A stretch of DNA of 64,000 nucleotides from contig NC_057866.1 of NCBI RefSeq assembly GCF_019393635.1, forward strand, positions 171,648,403 to 171,712,402, given 5' to 3'. The notes under the pieces are model-generated. The model ran no database searches. It was not told the DNA's origin and was given only the letters and a program-made list of their open reading frames with translations. Position 1 is the stretch's first letter; the number at the start of each line of letters is the position of its first letter. Below, piece after piece: positions 46,989 through 59,715 of this stretch. Origin of the DNA: Dromiciops gliroides. Taxonomy: Eukaryota > Chordata > Mammalia > Microbiotheria > Microbiotheriidae. The translations under genes and the position numbers were made by a program.

Positions 46989-49900
46989 ATGGCTCATTTA
47001 GCTGAAAACCTCAAGGAAGAGCTGACCTGCTCTTTGTGCATGGACTATTTCAATCACCCAGTAACCTTGGGCTGTGGCCACAGCTTTTGCCACCACTGCC
47101 TCCTCAGGAACTGGGGAGAAGTTGACCAACCCTGCCCTTGTCCTGAGTGCAAAAGACCCTTCCATTTGAGAGACCTGGAGTGCAATCACTCTCTCGAAAA
47201 TTTGTCCAGCATGGCCAGACAAGTGGAACCCTACTTGCTGAAGATTAAAGAGGAAATCATGAAATGTGACAGGCATGAGACAGAGCAAAACCTGTTCTGT
47301 GAGGAGGACCAAGTCCTGCTCTGTGAAGTTTGCTTTCAAACCCCAGAACACAGCAGACATACAATATGGCCTATACAAAAGGCTGGAGAGGATGCTAGGG
47401 TAAGTGTTTCTATGGAGATTGTTGTTTTTTATTTCTTGTTGTTTGTCCTGTTCTCAAAGAGGACCAAAGACAGCAGAAAGGTCATGTCTTGACCTGCAGA
47501 TGGATTGGATTTAAGTGAGGCAGAGCTGTAGAGAATCACCAGTCTCACTCGCTCATCCAGAGCCATCTGGGTCCAGTGATTAACTCTAGATAAGAAATGA
47601 GGGAAGGAAATTACCTCTTTTACCTACTCAAAAAGAAGTCATTGTGGGAGGGGAAGACCTTGGGCTTTTCTGACTAGAACTGAAACAATTGCTATTTACA
47701 CTCACTTTGAGCCATTCAGCCCAAACAATGAACCAACAGGTAAGGCCTGGACCATCAGTGAGAGACAGAGTGATTTTGGTTTAAGGCATGGTCAAGTAGA
47801 TCCATTTGAATCCCATTAGGCTTTATCAAGCCTGCTTTTCCAGAGCCCTATTTCAAGAAATCATAAATGAAGCTACCTGGGACAAGAGAGTTAATTGGCC
47901 ATATGTTTGTTTGTTTTAATGAAAGAATAAGTAAGGAATGAAACCCATGATTTCTTGTGAGGTTTCAGTGGTCAAAATTTATATTCCTTTGGGTTTCTGT
48001 GGAGAAGCAATTCAGAGAAGGAATTGCATTCAGTCACTCCCACTGGTGGTTCTTTTGAACAAATCATTTGTTTCAAATATAGCTGGCCTAGAAGCCATGG
48101 ATCATCTGAAGTATCTGCATCAGCTGTACCTTTTAGCTCCAAGGCCACACACAGCAATAGGCACTTTTAAGAATCACTGGCCTCCATGACCTAATATGGT
48201 GGGGCTTTGCCGATCTACTCTAGGCAAGAGCATCATGGGTCAATTAATGGTGGTGTTTCCATAGGACAAGCTCCAAAAGACTTTGGATTTTTGCTGGATA
48301 CAAATGGAGACAGTTCAGAAGATGCTGACTGAAGAGAGGAAGAAAGAGGATAGTTGGAAGGTAAGTGTAGAGCTTCTTTCTATTGGAGTCAGAATCTTCA
48401 GGACAGTCTGAAGTTCCAAGGACAATCCCAAGGGAAAGTTTCTGGGCTCCCTTCTGGGAGTAGAAATTCATGCCATTTTACCTCTTAAAAACTTTCAACT
48501 ATAGAAAAAGTTATCCAGGAGAAGCACTGGGGTTTGTGATTTCATTAGGAATTTTTGAATGCCAACACAAGTACCCACCTTTTATTACTTTTAGTCTTAG
48601 AGAATTGCCTGGCTGCAGAGATGTTCCATTCAAGGCCAACTGGGCAGCAAGCAGCCCAAAAAATTCCTGAGTTCACCTGAACCCAAAGTCAAATGTAATT
48701 GAGAAATATTTAGCAACAACAAAAGAAAATACAATACAACATAGATAATGTTGATTTGAAGCTGAGTCAATATATAAGCAGCAAGGACCCATTTCTATTT
48801 GATTTAAGCACAACTTCTATAGACCATTAAATGTCATTGGATTTATACAGGCTCACTAGGTTATTGTGTGCCAGAGGTAGAACCTGGAAGATCTGGTCTT
48901 CCTGACTGTAAAGACATCTCTTTATCCTATAAATTAACAGACCTCTCAAAATAGATGATAATGTAGTTGGAAGGCATAAATAAATGCTTATTTATGCACA
49001 AAGTCTCACTTATGAAGCAGAGATCAGGGCCATGTTTTCTTTTGGACATCGAGAAGCCTTTGAACCTTATCAAGACTAACGTATTTACTTCAAGGAAAAG
49101 AGCCATGCCTACAGAGAGAGTCTGACAGCCGAATACAAAAGATTCCATGATTTGCTACAGCAAGAAGAAGAGGGTCATCTTGAAATGCTGGCCAGGCATG
49201 AAATTGACTACCTGAAGAGTATAAGAGAAAGTGAGGCCAGACTCTCCAAGCAGCTTCAAAGCTTGAGAGAGGTGGTCACAGATGTTGAGAAAAATTGCCA
49301 GAAAACCAACGTCCAGATACTACAGGTATGAACTGGAAATTATATAATAATCCAGTAACACTTGACTGGCACAGTTCCCTAAGATCTTCAAAACCCAGCA
49401 AAGAATGAGCAAATAAATGAAATTAATTGCAGTATCTAAGAATCTCGTTGCTTCTTAGTTTACACAGAATTCTAAGAGTCTTGATGCTCATATATTCAAG
49501 AGTACAATAGATAAGGAAAAGATCATTACTTGGGTGTTCTCCTCAACTTATGTTGGGTCTGAAAATATGATAGCTAAAAAAGAAAAAAAGAAAAAGAAAA
49601 ACCAACCCTCCAAAAGGACAACAATCGGATTTCCTAATTCAAAAATCCAAGTAGACCATTAGTATGAAGGAAAACACCCTGGTGCTGACAATTCAGTAGA
49701 GGTGGAGGGCATAGGAGTAGAACATGTTCCTCATAATGCTCATGTGACACCCGCTAGAAATCAATATATGTTGCACGTGCTCTGGTTCAGAAGGCAAGGA
49801 TCGAAGTCCTATGTTTTATGAAAACTTGAGAGAAATGTGTTAGAAATCAAACAAGGGTGTAAGCAAAAGGTTCTTGAGCTTTCCACATCTGGACAATTCT

Positions 49901-51205
49901 TTTGAGGAAAATCTCCAGACACAATGAATGTAGGTCAGTGAAGTCCATGGGAAATGAGTCAATTATATTCAGTACTTGTTATTTAGTGGGCAAAATGGAG
50001 AATCACAGCACAGAAGTGCCAGTGTATAAGGCATAGCAAAGTCTAGCACTCACCTTATCTTCTTCTCTTTCTCCACAGGTGGTAGGAGATACACTGAAAA
50101 GGTAAGATTTAATTTGAGGTCTCAGAGGGCAAGAGCAGCAGGAGGTTTGTGCATGGAAATATATAGAGGAGCTATGGAATAATGTACTAATTAGATGGAG
50201 GATCTGTCTGACAGGAAGAAGGGCAGTGAGACCAAGTGCCTGTGCCCATCACTGAGGTTAAATGTATTTGTATTCTTTGCAGGTCTGAGTCACTCTTGGG
50301 TCATGTTCCAGACACTGTCAGCACTCCAAGGATCTCCTTTCATTATACTTTGATGTGTGAAATACTGACATACTTCAAAGGTGAGAATCTTATTCCTCAA
50401 GGGCTTAATGGAGGTTGAATGGATGGGCATCCAGGGAAGCCTTGAAATTTTCTCATTCCCCCCCCCAACCCCCACCTCCTGCCAGACTAGCTACAGATCA
50501 GCCAAAGGAGCCCCCAAATTATTACTTTGTCATGATGCAGGGATATTTTTTTCTACAAAATTTGCTCATAGGTAGAGAGAACCTGGAATAGGAGACCCTG
50601 TGCTGTGCCTATCTATCTATCTAGATCTAGAAAAGCTAAACCTTTCAACTGCTTGTTCTCTCTTATTTTCAGTGGATGTGACCCTGGATATTGAAAGTGC
50701 CTGTCCATATCTCATTGTCTTTGAGGATCTGAAAACTGTTGTACATGGAGGCTACCAGCAGGCTGTAACTTTTACACCTGATCGATTTAAAGAGAGTATC
50801 ATTTTGGGAAGTCAGATCTTCATATCTGGAACACACTACTGGGAGGTTGATGTAGGAGACAGTAGGCAATGGACAGTTGGTGTATGTGGGGAGTCACTGA
50901 GGAGAGATGTCAATATTCCCTGTGATGAAGATGCATTACTTCTGTCATACATTCAAAATGGGTATATGCACACTATCAGGACCACTCCCCCCTACTTCGA
51001 ACATTCATTCTATGTCCCTATCCACAGGGTTGGCATTTTTCTGGATTGTGATGAAGGGACCATCTCATTTTATGATGCTTTGAGGAAATGTTTCATCTAT
51101 CGTTTCCCTAACGTTTCTTTCTCTGAGCCTCTTCGACCCTTCTTTTCTCCTTGTCCTCCAGAAGGGGAAGAGAGTGGAATCCCAATGATTCTCATGTCTT
51201 TATAA
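46989..51205 (+). CDS. TRIM-D: RING/B-box/coiled-coil/PRYSPRY protein, intact, 6 coding exons
   Basis: Exons are 46,989-47,399 (411 bp), 48,265-48,360 (96), 49,095-49,325 (231), 50,079-50,101 (23), 50,283-50,380 (98) and 50,673-51,205 (533), giving 463 residues. The RING is at residues 14-54 (CSLCMDYF, CGHSFCHHC, CPEC). The B-box2 starts CDRHETEQNLFCEEDQ. The PRYSPRY has LDIESACP, YWEVDVGD, WTVGVCGE and VGIFLDCDEG. The third exon is preceded by the weak acceptor TTCAAG. The acceptor that lies 4 bp before the ATG in TRIM-A and TRIM-B (CTCAG) reads CTTGG here, so the first coding exon probably begins at an upstream AG, for example GCATCAG ending at 46,967. The promoter is in the palindrome spacer. 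It is probably an E3 ligase; its target is unknown. Confidence 0.9.
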
Positions 51206-51234
51206 TATTACTGCCTAAAATACCTTCTTCTTTG

Positions 51235-51485
51235 AGTTTCTTTCTATCTTTCCTTCTTTCTTTTTTACTCCTTTCCTTACTTCCTTCCTCTCTCTCTTTC
51301 TGTCTTCCTTCCTCTCTGTCTGCCTCCCTCCCATTTTTCCTTCCTTCCTTTTTTTTGAGGCAACTGAGGTAAAGTGACTTGCCCAGGGTCAGATTTGTAT
51401 CTGAGGCCAGATTTGAATGCTGGTCATCCTAACCTCAGGGCAGGCACTCTAATCACTATGTCACCTATTTGTCACTTTCCTAGGC
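51235..51485 (-). repeat. TTCC-rich tract and diverged antisense SINE in the TRIM-D 3' region
   Basis: TTCC/TTTC-rich sequence at about 51,240-51,350 is the expanded tail of an antisense SINE (to 51,485), the mirror of 38,312-38,445. An open frame through the SINE edge (51,374-51,586) is identical over 70 residues in both arms. Confidence 0.8.
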
Positions 51486-51959
51486 TTTTCTGGAGAGACA
51501 CAGATCTATGTCTAATATGTGTCTGGTCTACTCTGCTTACTGATCAGGATGTGTTATTTCAAAGCATTCCTGTTGGTGATTGGTAGAGAAACATTATTTA
51601 CTAGCAATACCGACTTATCAAAGGAGCCTCTTCAGAAAGACAACTATTCTCCAATATAAACCTCCAATATGAGTCATCAATAAGGCTTGGTCAAAAATCT
51701 GGTGTTCTAGTAGGTTCAAGTTAAGCTTTGTCATTTAATATATGCATTGCTTCAAAGACACAAGATAAGGTTGGTTTTTTGTTTTTCCACTCGATATATA
51801 AGTATAGTTTCACCTTTGCCACTTAGCATCCAAGGATGATTATAAGATTCAAATGATATAATGTATCTAAAGTCCTGTGTAAGTTTGAAATCCAATGCAA
51901 AATGATGTTAATGTTTGTGATTTGTAGAGGCAATCTCCAAAAATGAGCTGTTCCCTTTC

Positions 51960-51965
51960 AATAAA
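51960..51965 (+). terminator. TRIM-D polyadenylation signal (likely)
   Basis: AATAAA in the context CCTTTCAATAAAGATGTGG, about 755 bp after the stop codon. It matches TRIM-A at 7,344. Confidence 0.65.
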
Positions 51966-51989
51966 GATGTGGAACCAACATTTTGTACC

Positions 51990-52985
51990 TCATTCAAATT
52001 TTGGGGGAAATGACTTACTGCTTTATCTCTAGTATGTCAGGAGTTTCATGATGATCATGGTCAGTATATAATAGGGGAAGCAGAAAATAGAAATTCCAGT
52101 TGTGACCCATGCTTATTCAGGTCTGTGATGAGATAAAGCAAAAAGTGGGGATTTGATCATGGGATATTTGAGCACTGAGAAATCACTCTTTCAGGGGGTC
52201 TTTAGTGGATATGGACCACAAGACACAGCTCTCTTTTGATTGAACCCAGTCTACAATCTATGAGAAACAGAGATCTGCCTAATGTGTGGGCCTGAGAATC
52301 CAGGCAAAAAGTAAAGCAAAAATAAATGAACAATTTAAAGGCTGTGAAAATAAAGCCAGAATTTCACAAGGCTTAGTAATTTCTACTCTAAAATACTGTA
52401 GTTCTTGGAACATTATATTTTGAAGAGCAAAGATCTGGGGTTGTCAAGAAACATTTACCCTGCAAAGTTGAATAAAATCCTGAATGGAAAAAAATGGACA
52501 TTTGTCAACTGAAAGAATTTCAGTTGTTTCTAACAAAAAGGATAGAACTCAATGAAAAAACTGATATAAAAGATCCAGGAGAAATATGAGGAAAACATTA
52601 AAGATTAATTTTAAAGCATTCGGTAAGTCAAACTCTTTGCTTGTTTCACATATATTTTATACACACACACACACACTAGGAGGCCACCACACTTAAGGAA
52701 GGACAAGTCAAGCCAGAGGGCAAGATGTAGTGTCCCAAAGATTTTACAGAGGTGAGAGCAAACTGAAGTTTGTCTGGGAGCAGGGGAGCATATGTCCTCA
52801 TGTTGCCAACCCTTTGAGAAGATAAATGGAATCCCTGACCGAAAGCTGAAGAGAGGAGAAACAGTGAAGCATGTCACCAACAGCCTGTAATAAAGCAGTC
52901 TTTAAAGTCTAAGGAAGAGAAGGCTTATTTTTAACACCTGTGAAACTCAGTAAATCCCTGTGGGAGGGTGTTGGGGTGATTTTTA
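51990..52985. other. Right-arm DNA between TRIM-D and the ERV
   Basis: It mirrors about 36,665-37,790 of the left arm. A short (CA)n lies at about 52,660-52,676. I see no gene. Confidence 0.5.
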
Positions 52986-53009
52986 ACCTGGAATGGGGGG
53001 GGGCTAGTT

Positions 53010-53850
53010 CACCCCCAAATTGGAGGCTGATCATGAATCTTGTAAAATAAAAAAGAGCTTTGTCAGGAGGGGGGAATAATGGCCAGGGTACAGATCACCA
53101 TGGTGACTTCCCCACTGGAGTAAGAGAAGACTTGGTCTTCTCTTAGATGTTTAGAAAAGACAGGAAGGGAAGGGAAGGGCAAGATAACTGTGAGAGGATC
53201 TTTGAATAATGGGGTATCAATAAGATATGCAGCATCCATCCATATCCTGCAAATCATCTTGCAGACCTTGATATTGCTTATCAGCCTATCAAGGTCATGC
53301 TCAGCCCCACCTTCTCCCTGAAGTACTTTTCCCATGATTCCTTGGGGGTTGGGATCTTTAGGTTTCTTGGGGTCCTACTGCATTCTCACATCATTCCCCC
53401 CTCTCCTTATTTCTGGGGAGAAAGGGGCAAAAGTCCATCTTCTGTAACTTCTTCAAGGCTAAAAAATGGGGCATAGGGATGTCCCTGTTGATTAAAGAGA
53501 GAGGGAGTGAAAAGTTTGGTGGGTGCAGTCCAAGGGTCCCAAGGGCATTACTGTGGCTTCAGTGAAGGGTTTAATCCCAGAATCACCTAAAGCAGTGACA
53601 ATATCACAAATACAAGGTCCACACAGCAAGATGCATGCAATGATCAAAACTATTGGTATGAAGAATACCCTGAAGTCCAGTATGGAGAGCTGGAGAACAA
53701 TGGGCTGTGTCTGCCATGATATACATGCAGCACAAAGTATTCTGAATCTTGTATATCCCACTTTTGGCAGAAAGTAAATAGTCTAAGGCTATCTTATTAT
53801 CTGTGACTACATTGGCCACTTAATCTAAGGGCTCTTGGAGGTCCTGAAGG
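53010..53850 (-). mobile_element. ERV fossil in the right arm: env end and LTR
   Basis: The mirror of the left-arm ERV (about 35,810-36,640): env transmembrane-type end and LTR-like end, minus strand. The upstream part present in the left arm is absent here. It is broken and old. Confidence 0.7.
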
Positions 53851-55553
53851 CCTGCCTCAGGGTTTGGCTTAAGCCTGCAGGAACTCCAAATTAGGATAGG
53901 TCCTCCCTTGTACCTTCCACAAGGAGGACATTAAGATAATGAGGAGATAATCTACTTTTTCTCAGTATAAATCTAACCATTTTCATCCCCCTATTTGAGA
54001 TACCTCCCTGGTGCTCTCCCTGTGGTCACTCACAGTATTGCAGTAAAACTTGGGAAACTGAGTCACTGAGTCTTGTAATTCTTTGGGACATCTCATGATC
54101 AATTTGATCAATTAAACCCACCCCCTATATCAGTATCACCAGTTTTAACTCCTCTGCCCTGATTAAAGACCTTAATTTTGTAATGTTGGTTGCTTTAATA
54201 ATTTTTCAGGTGATATATTTGGGGACTTGTCCAGGATTTGAAGAATCCTCCGACCCCCATGCAGCTTAACTCCATTTATTACTTTGGATGCTTGGCACCA
54301 GTAGGAATGCATTGTGTTCTAGTTCAGACTCAAATTCAGTGGCTTAACTTGGGGAAGTGGGTGTCTCAAATTCAGAACTCCAGACTTTTTCACTTGAGTT
54401 CCTGAAGTTCTTTGATCTAGGATCTTGTTATGTCCATAGAAGACTGGATAACTTGAGTCTGTTCTGACAGATCCCAAAAGGATGGCCACTGGGGTCTGTT
54501 TTCAAATCAAGGACTGCGTGATTGCAAATACTTGGAAAATTGGCAAGATTTGACTAAGTCTCACCCACAACACTGATGGTCACCCACTGGGGTCTCTATT
54601 TTGAATTACTCTTGATTCTGCTGGCCCAAAAATAAAAGGCCATGAGTGGGATTCACTGCACTCTTTAAGTCACTGGAGTCCTTGCAAGATGCTTAGTTTG
54701 GGCTACAAATCTTGGTGGGGGAAAATGAGGCAAGCTGTACATGATGTTTATCTACAATGTGAAATCTGTCTCAAATATAATGTTACCAAGCCCCTAAGAC
54801 TTCCCCCCAGAAATTTCCCTCTTCCTGAGGCCCCCTTCCAAAGTCTGGCAGATTGATTTTATTCATCTCCCACACTCTTCTAGTTATAACTTCCTATCAG
54901 TTATGGTTTGCATGTTTTCACATTGGGTAGGCTTTTCCTTGTAGACAGACCACAGCAACAGCCATAGGCAAATGGTTATTAGAAAGGATTTTTCCTACCT
55001 GAGAAATTCCTAAGGAAATTCACAGTGACAGGGGCACTTATTTTACTGGTTCCATTGTCATCTCCCATTTTTTAGCTGTGTGGTTAGTATTTACACTGTG
55101 CTCACCACCCCCATTCCTCCAATTTGCTAGAATGAATAAGTGGAATTATTCGGGTTCAGCTTGGCAAATTGGGTCTGCCCAGGCCAAAAGCCCTTTTCCT
55201 AGTTCTTTGGAACCTTAGGGAAACTGCTTTTGGTAAATATTTCCTTTCACCCTTTGAAATCATCAGTAGGCATCTTATGCCCCTTCTTTCTTCCTCCAGC
55301 AACTCCCTCACCACCAAGATCTCCCTTCTGTCCTATAGTAGAGGACTCACCCAAACTTTTGGAGACCCTAACCATCTTATCTCTGTTATTTTCTATAGAC
55401 TCAACCTTAAATCAGCCTACCCTGAACCTGGAACCTGGAGATGGGGTCTATTGGAAAAAGCACCTATGGAGGGATTCCCTACAACCCAGGTAGAAAGGTC
55501 CCTACGAAGTCCTGCTGACAACCCCCTGTGCCACAAAATTGAAGATAAGTTGT

Positions 55554-55696
55554 TGGGGCAGCTAGGTGGTGCAGTGGATAAAGCACCAGCCCTGGATTCA
55601 GGAGGACCTGAGTTCAAATTCAGCCTCAGAAACTTGACACGTACTAGCTGTATGACTTTGGGCAAGTCACTTAACCCTCATTGTCCCACACAAAAA
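55554..55696 (+). repeat. Marsupial SINE inside the ERV
   Basis: A full-length SINE with target duplication AAGATAAGTTGT at 55,542-55,553 and 55,697-55,708. Confidence 0.93.
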
Positions 55697-55967
55697 AAGA
55701 TAAGTTGTCAACTGGATAGATACATCTCTCATCTGAAGAGGAGCTCCAATCCCCAAATGGATCTCCTAGTAACTCAGGGGTAAAAAAGCAGATGACAGCC
55801 CAGTATACCACTTTCCCAAGACACACCACCTGTGAGCTGAGAATCTTCTGTTCCTTGCCCCATCTTACATTAATTTAAAACTTTTTTGCAACCTATGTTC
55901 CAGTAGCACCTACTGAATGTACACTAGTTACTATTTCTGTATTATGTCTTCCCATTAGCAAAAAAAT

Positions 55968-56120
55968 TGTGTGTGTGTGTGTGGGGGGGGGAATGGGGGT
56001 TAAGTGACTTGCCCAGGGTCACACAGCTAGTAAGTGTCAAGTGTCTGAGGACGGATTTGAACTCAGGTACTCCTGAATCCAGGGCCGGTGCTTTATCCAC
56101 TGCACCACCTAGCCGCCCCA
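55968..56120 (-). repeat. Marsupial SINE inside the ERV, antisense
   Basis: The reverse complement reads GGGGCGGCTAGGTGGTGCAG to TTAACCCCCATTCC with a (GT) tail remnant. AGCAAA on both sides is probably the target duplication. Confidence 0.88.
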
Positions 56121-56609
56121 GCAAATTTTTTTTTTAATTGGTAAATATGTATAAAATTTCCCCTCTTTATAAACATCAAGATATCAGACTCTTGGTGTTT
56201 CTTTTTGGTCATATATGGAATTCCAGAATTTGTCTTGACCAAGAAGAGGAAATGATAAACACAATTTACTGAGAACTGATTGAGTTCTTTTAGTTTCATT
56301 TGCTCAGACCAATGAATTGCCTGGGGCTGACCATACTTTGTCAAACTTCAGCCTCTGATAATTTAGTAGATCTCCCCAAAATAATCTCTTTACTTTCAAC
56401 TTGTTAATTAACCTAAAAGATAGCCTTTTCACCAAGATGTGCTGTTGTTGTTGTTTGTAACCTATATAAACTCTTTTTTCAGCCCCATCCTTTGGGTATT
56501 CCTATCTTACTATGGTGGTATCATGAGTTATAACTCCTTTGCCCTGATTAAAGACCTTAATTTGGTTGTGTTGATTACTTTAATGATTTTTTAGGTTGAC
56601 AGGTAGATA

Positions 56610-57684
56610 GTAAAAAATAGTCAAGGCACATACAGACTGTGGGGCAATTTAAATAACTTTGTTCTCCTACTCAAATAACTCTTTTGAAGGGAAATTTGGG
56701 GGCCTTATCTCATGGGTACAGAAGAATTAGATTAGTTGGGGACCTTCTGTCAAGCCTATCTGTTCACTCAGGCCCTAAGATGCTAAAATACTCAACCTCT
56801 CATTCTTTCTTTTCAATGTATGTGATCCTGGGTTCCTAAAGCACCTGCCTGTCCACATCTCATCTTGTCTGATTACCTGAGGAATACCATACATGGAAGC
56901 TACCAGAAGAATATACCTTTCACCATAGATAAATGTGAATAAAGTTTCATTTGGGGGGCTCAAGTCTTCACATCGGGCATTCACTAATGGGAGGCTGATG
57001 AGGGAGACAGTAGGCAATGTTCATATGTGTAAGAAGTCATTGAGTAGAGATGAAGGTGTCCTCTTTCCTCCTGAGGATTTATTCCTTTGTGTTTTAGGAA
57101 TACAGATAGGTACTTTGTCATCAACACTCCTCCCTATGTTGAACATCAAGTTAATTTTCCTATCCACAGGGTAGGGATTTTGCTAGCCTAATACATGTCT
57201 GGCCAATTCAGGATATTGCTCACGATGTGTGATTTCAAAGCACTTCTACTGGGTAATTGGTAGGATAACATCAGACATCCATTATTTGGCATCAATACTC
57301 ACTTATCTAGAAAGAATTTTCAGAAAGACAACCAATCTACAAAATTAGTACCCTGTGAATCCTCAATTGGGCTTGGTCATAATCTGGTGTTATGTTGGGT
57401 TCCAGTCTATCCTTGACATTTATTAGCTTAATTTAAAGTAAATTTACTTAAATCCTTTGAGGAAACAGGATCGTTTTGTTTGTTTGTTTGTTTTTGCTTT
57501 TCATTACAGAAATGGTTGTTATTCCAGTTTCCCCACCTTCTGTAAAAAGGTTGATTGAATCAAAGAAGAACATCTATCAAACATTGTTCCTAATTGTAAA
57601 AATCAATCTAAATATGATGTTGAATGAATGTTATTTGTATAAAAAATACTCTCCAAAAATGAACTGGTGACTGACTAAAACCGT
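56610..57684 (+). pseudogene. TRIM-E: remnant of a TRIM last exon and 3' flank
   Basis: The intron before the last exon, the last exon from about 56,818 and the 3' flank align with TRIM-A 6,050-7,350 and TRIM-D to about 51,760. PRYSPRY pieces are readable (TDEGDSRQ-like stretch near 57,000; YVEHQVNFPIHRVGI-like stretch near 57,135). Stops and frameshifts occur, and the end of the exon is lost: sequence jumps at about 57,188 from the exon to 3' flank. No RING, B-box or coiled-coil exon lies upstream, where the ERV sits. Confidence 0.85.
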
Positions 57685-57699
57685 ATGACCATCACTTTA

Positions 57700-57850
57700 T
57701 TTTATTTTTTTTTTAGTGAGGCAATTGGGATTAAGCGACTTGCCCAGGGTCACACAGCTAGTAAGTATTATGTGTCTGAGGCCAGATTTGAGCTCAGGTA
57801 CTCCTGACTCCAGGGCCGGTGCTCTATCCACTGCGCCACCTAGCTGCCCC
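57700..57850 (-). repeat. Marsupial SINE after TRIM-E, antisense
   Basis: The reverse complement reads GGGGCAGCTAGGTGGCGC. A perfect target duplication ATGACCATCACTTTA lies at 57,685-57,699 and 57,851-57,865. Confidence 0.94.
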
Positions 57851-57865
57851 ATGACCATCACTTTA

Positions 57866-58211
57866 AATCTCATTAAAAGTTGGAAATAAAAAAAATATTT
57901 TTATTGCCATTAGTCTCTGTCATATCATAAGTTGCAAAACGATCACGGTAAGCATGTAGCAAGCAAAGTAGATTAGTTAGATTGGCGGTGGGATGGGGAG
58001 AGGTTACAGGGAAGTTTAGAAATGCACTAAGTGCTTGGCACAGAGTAAGTGCTTAATTAATTCTTTCCACTGACTGGCTGGCAAAAAAGGGGGGGAAAGG
58101 GGGAAAATCAAGGTAATCAAAAGGTTAACAAAGGAATAATTACAACCATCCAGGACGTAGAAGTTCATTAGGAGAAAAAGGAACTAATTTGATGTCAAAT
58201 GTCATACATAA
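57866..58211. other. Unassigned DNA
   Basis: No gene or repeat was recognised between TRIM-E and the outer palindrome piece. Confidence 0.4.
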
Positions 58212-58890
58212 CAAAGGGTACCTAAGTTATAGTGATATTTATGAGACCTGAGATAAAAACTCACAACTGTTTATTTGTGAGGTATGGGCTTATGGTTTTC
58301 CCCCTTGGAGTAAAGCTGACCCTTGGAATGTCAGACAGACCCAAGGCCTTCTCCAAAATGAGCATGTCTCACCTCTACCCCCACCCCTGGGGCTTCTCCA
58401 AGCTAGTCCCCTAAGCCTAGGGAATAAATCACAGGACAAAGAAATTGCTCAGCACCTTAATAGGCTGCTCAGTTCTTGGCCTTGGCCTTAGTCTCAGTCA
58501 CACTTTCTGAGTCTCAGTAGTCAGAGGCCACATTGTCCTTTCTTTTCATGATTGATGTGCACAGCTTTTTTGGAGTATTTCTGGTGAGAGCAGGGGAGGG
58601 AATATTCATTTCCCCCTAGATGCTGGAACCTGATCCTCCTTAGGAAAGTGCTGGGATATAGGTCAAGCCTCTGCTGGAGGTAAAAATAGGGAGGAAAGAT
58701 CAACAGAAAACCAGAACACCAAATTTCTGATGTCTAAGCAAAACATGGCTACAGGTACTCAGAAAAGAAAAAGTTTCAGTAAAACAAGAAATTCATAGCA
58801 AAACTAGAGTTAGACTTAAAAGTATGAAAAGGAATGTTGAGTAATCTCAGTAAAATTCTCGTGAGCCAGTGAGAGGAAAACAACTCCTGC

Positions 58891-59425
58891 TCAATATTTC
58901 TCTGGAACTCAGCAGTGATGTGTCAAAGGCTTATTTATTGATGTGTCAAAGGTTTATTTATTTTCATTCTCAAGAGAATGAACACTTACAAATAAGTGCT
59001 ACAGCCTGCAAGTGCAAGTACAGAGAGTGAGTGCTCACAGGCCCCTTTTTAATTCCTAGTCCCTAACTAGAAATGGACCCTCCCCTTGTTCATCACTGGC
59101 CTGATTACTTAAGGGTTACAGTTTACTCAGGAAAGCTAGCTAACTGGAGTGGACATAGGGACATTTCTTTCATCCTCCCTGGAGAGGACCTAGTTGAGAC
59201 CATCTCAGGGCTACTTGAACCATGTGATCTGTTTGCTGGAGGGGAGGGAAGGGGGACTGAGACCTTTGTCTTCAAACAGGTATGGAGGAGTGTAATTTGA
59301 ATGGTGATGGTTATATCCTTATTGAGAGGAGACCATTACCCATTTCCTCACAACCAGTTAAAGTGAGAAAAAAAATTGATAAAAATGTGGAATCACAGAG
59401 TTAGTGGTACAGATATCAAATCTAT
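58891..59425. other. Unassigned DNA outside the palindrome
   Basis: A short repeated phrase, GATGTGTCAAAGG.TTATTTATT, occurs twice at about 58,917-58,962. I see no gene; an LTR origin is possible but unsupported. Confidence 0.35.
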
Positions 59426-59429
59426 TAAA

Positions 59430-59715
59430 AAAAAAAAAATCCCCACGGTCAATTGCTAAACCCCACACCAGTTCATGGGCCAAGCCTCAAAAGAAGGTGC
59501 TGGTGCAGAAGACTCCTCTCTCAGCTAAAAACAAGGGGATCCCAGTTGCCTAATTAAGCCATCCTTGGCTGGAAAATAGTCTCACTCTGTTCTTCTTTGG
59601 GTTAGGCTACTCTGGGAGTTGTCTTATGGCATTATTTTTAGGGCATGGATGGGTTTTTTGGGAGGTCGGTAGAGTCATAGCCTTTCCTCTGCCATCTTGG
59701 CTCTGCCTCTGCCAA
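59430..59715 (-). repeat. LINE 5'-end-like fragment, antisense (tentative)
   Basis: The minus strand starts GGCAGAGCCAAGATGGCAGAGG, the style of a mammalian L1 5' UTR start. No coding sequence follows. Confidence 0.5.

Larger units (their letters stand above)
53865..56601 (+). mobile_element. ERV fossil (class I), mostly deleted interior
   Basis: A 5' LTR of about 350 bp runs to about 54,216. The next bases, TTTGGGGACTTGTCCAGG, resemble the proline-tRNA primer binding site of gammaretroviruses. A pol integrase-like region follows at about 54,750-55,500, and a 3' LTR at about 56,254-56,601. The two LTRs share CTGATTAAAGACCTTAATTT but differ much, so the copy is old. It has many breaks. Two SINEs have inserted into it. 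It has no counterpart in the left arm. Confidence 0.72.
45855..58890. repeat. Right arm of the large inverted repeat
   Basis: The partner of 33,560-43,935. The inner core ends at about 53,850, where a plus-strand ERV fossil and a TRIM-E fragment occupy the place of left-arm sequence. Homology to the left arm resumes at 58,212-58,890 at a lower level (roughly 88 percent by eye). Confidence 0.93.

Noticed and set aside
55169-55783. 204-residue open frame as a host gene
   Set aside because: It runs through retroviral integrase-like sequence into a SINE; it is part of an ERV fossil.
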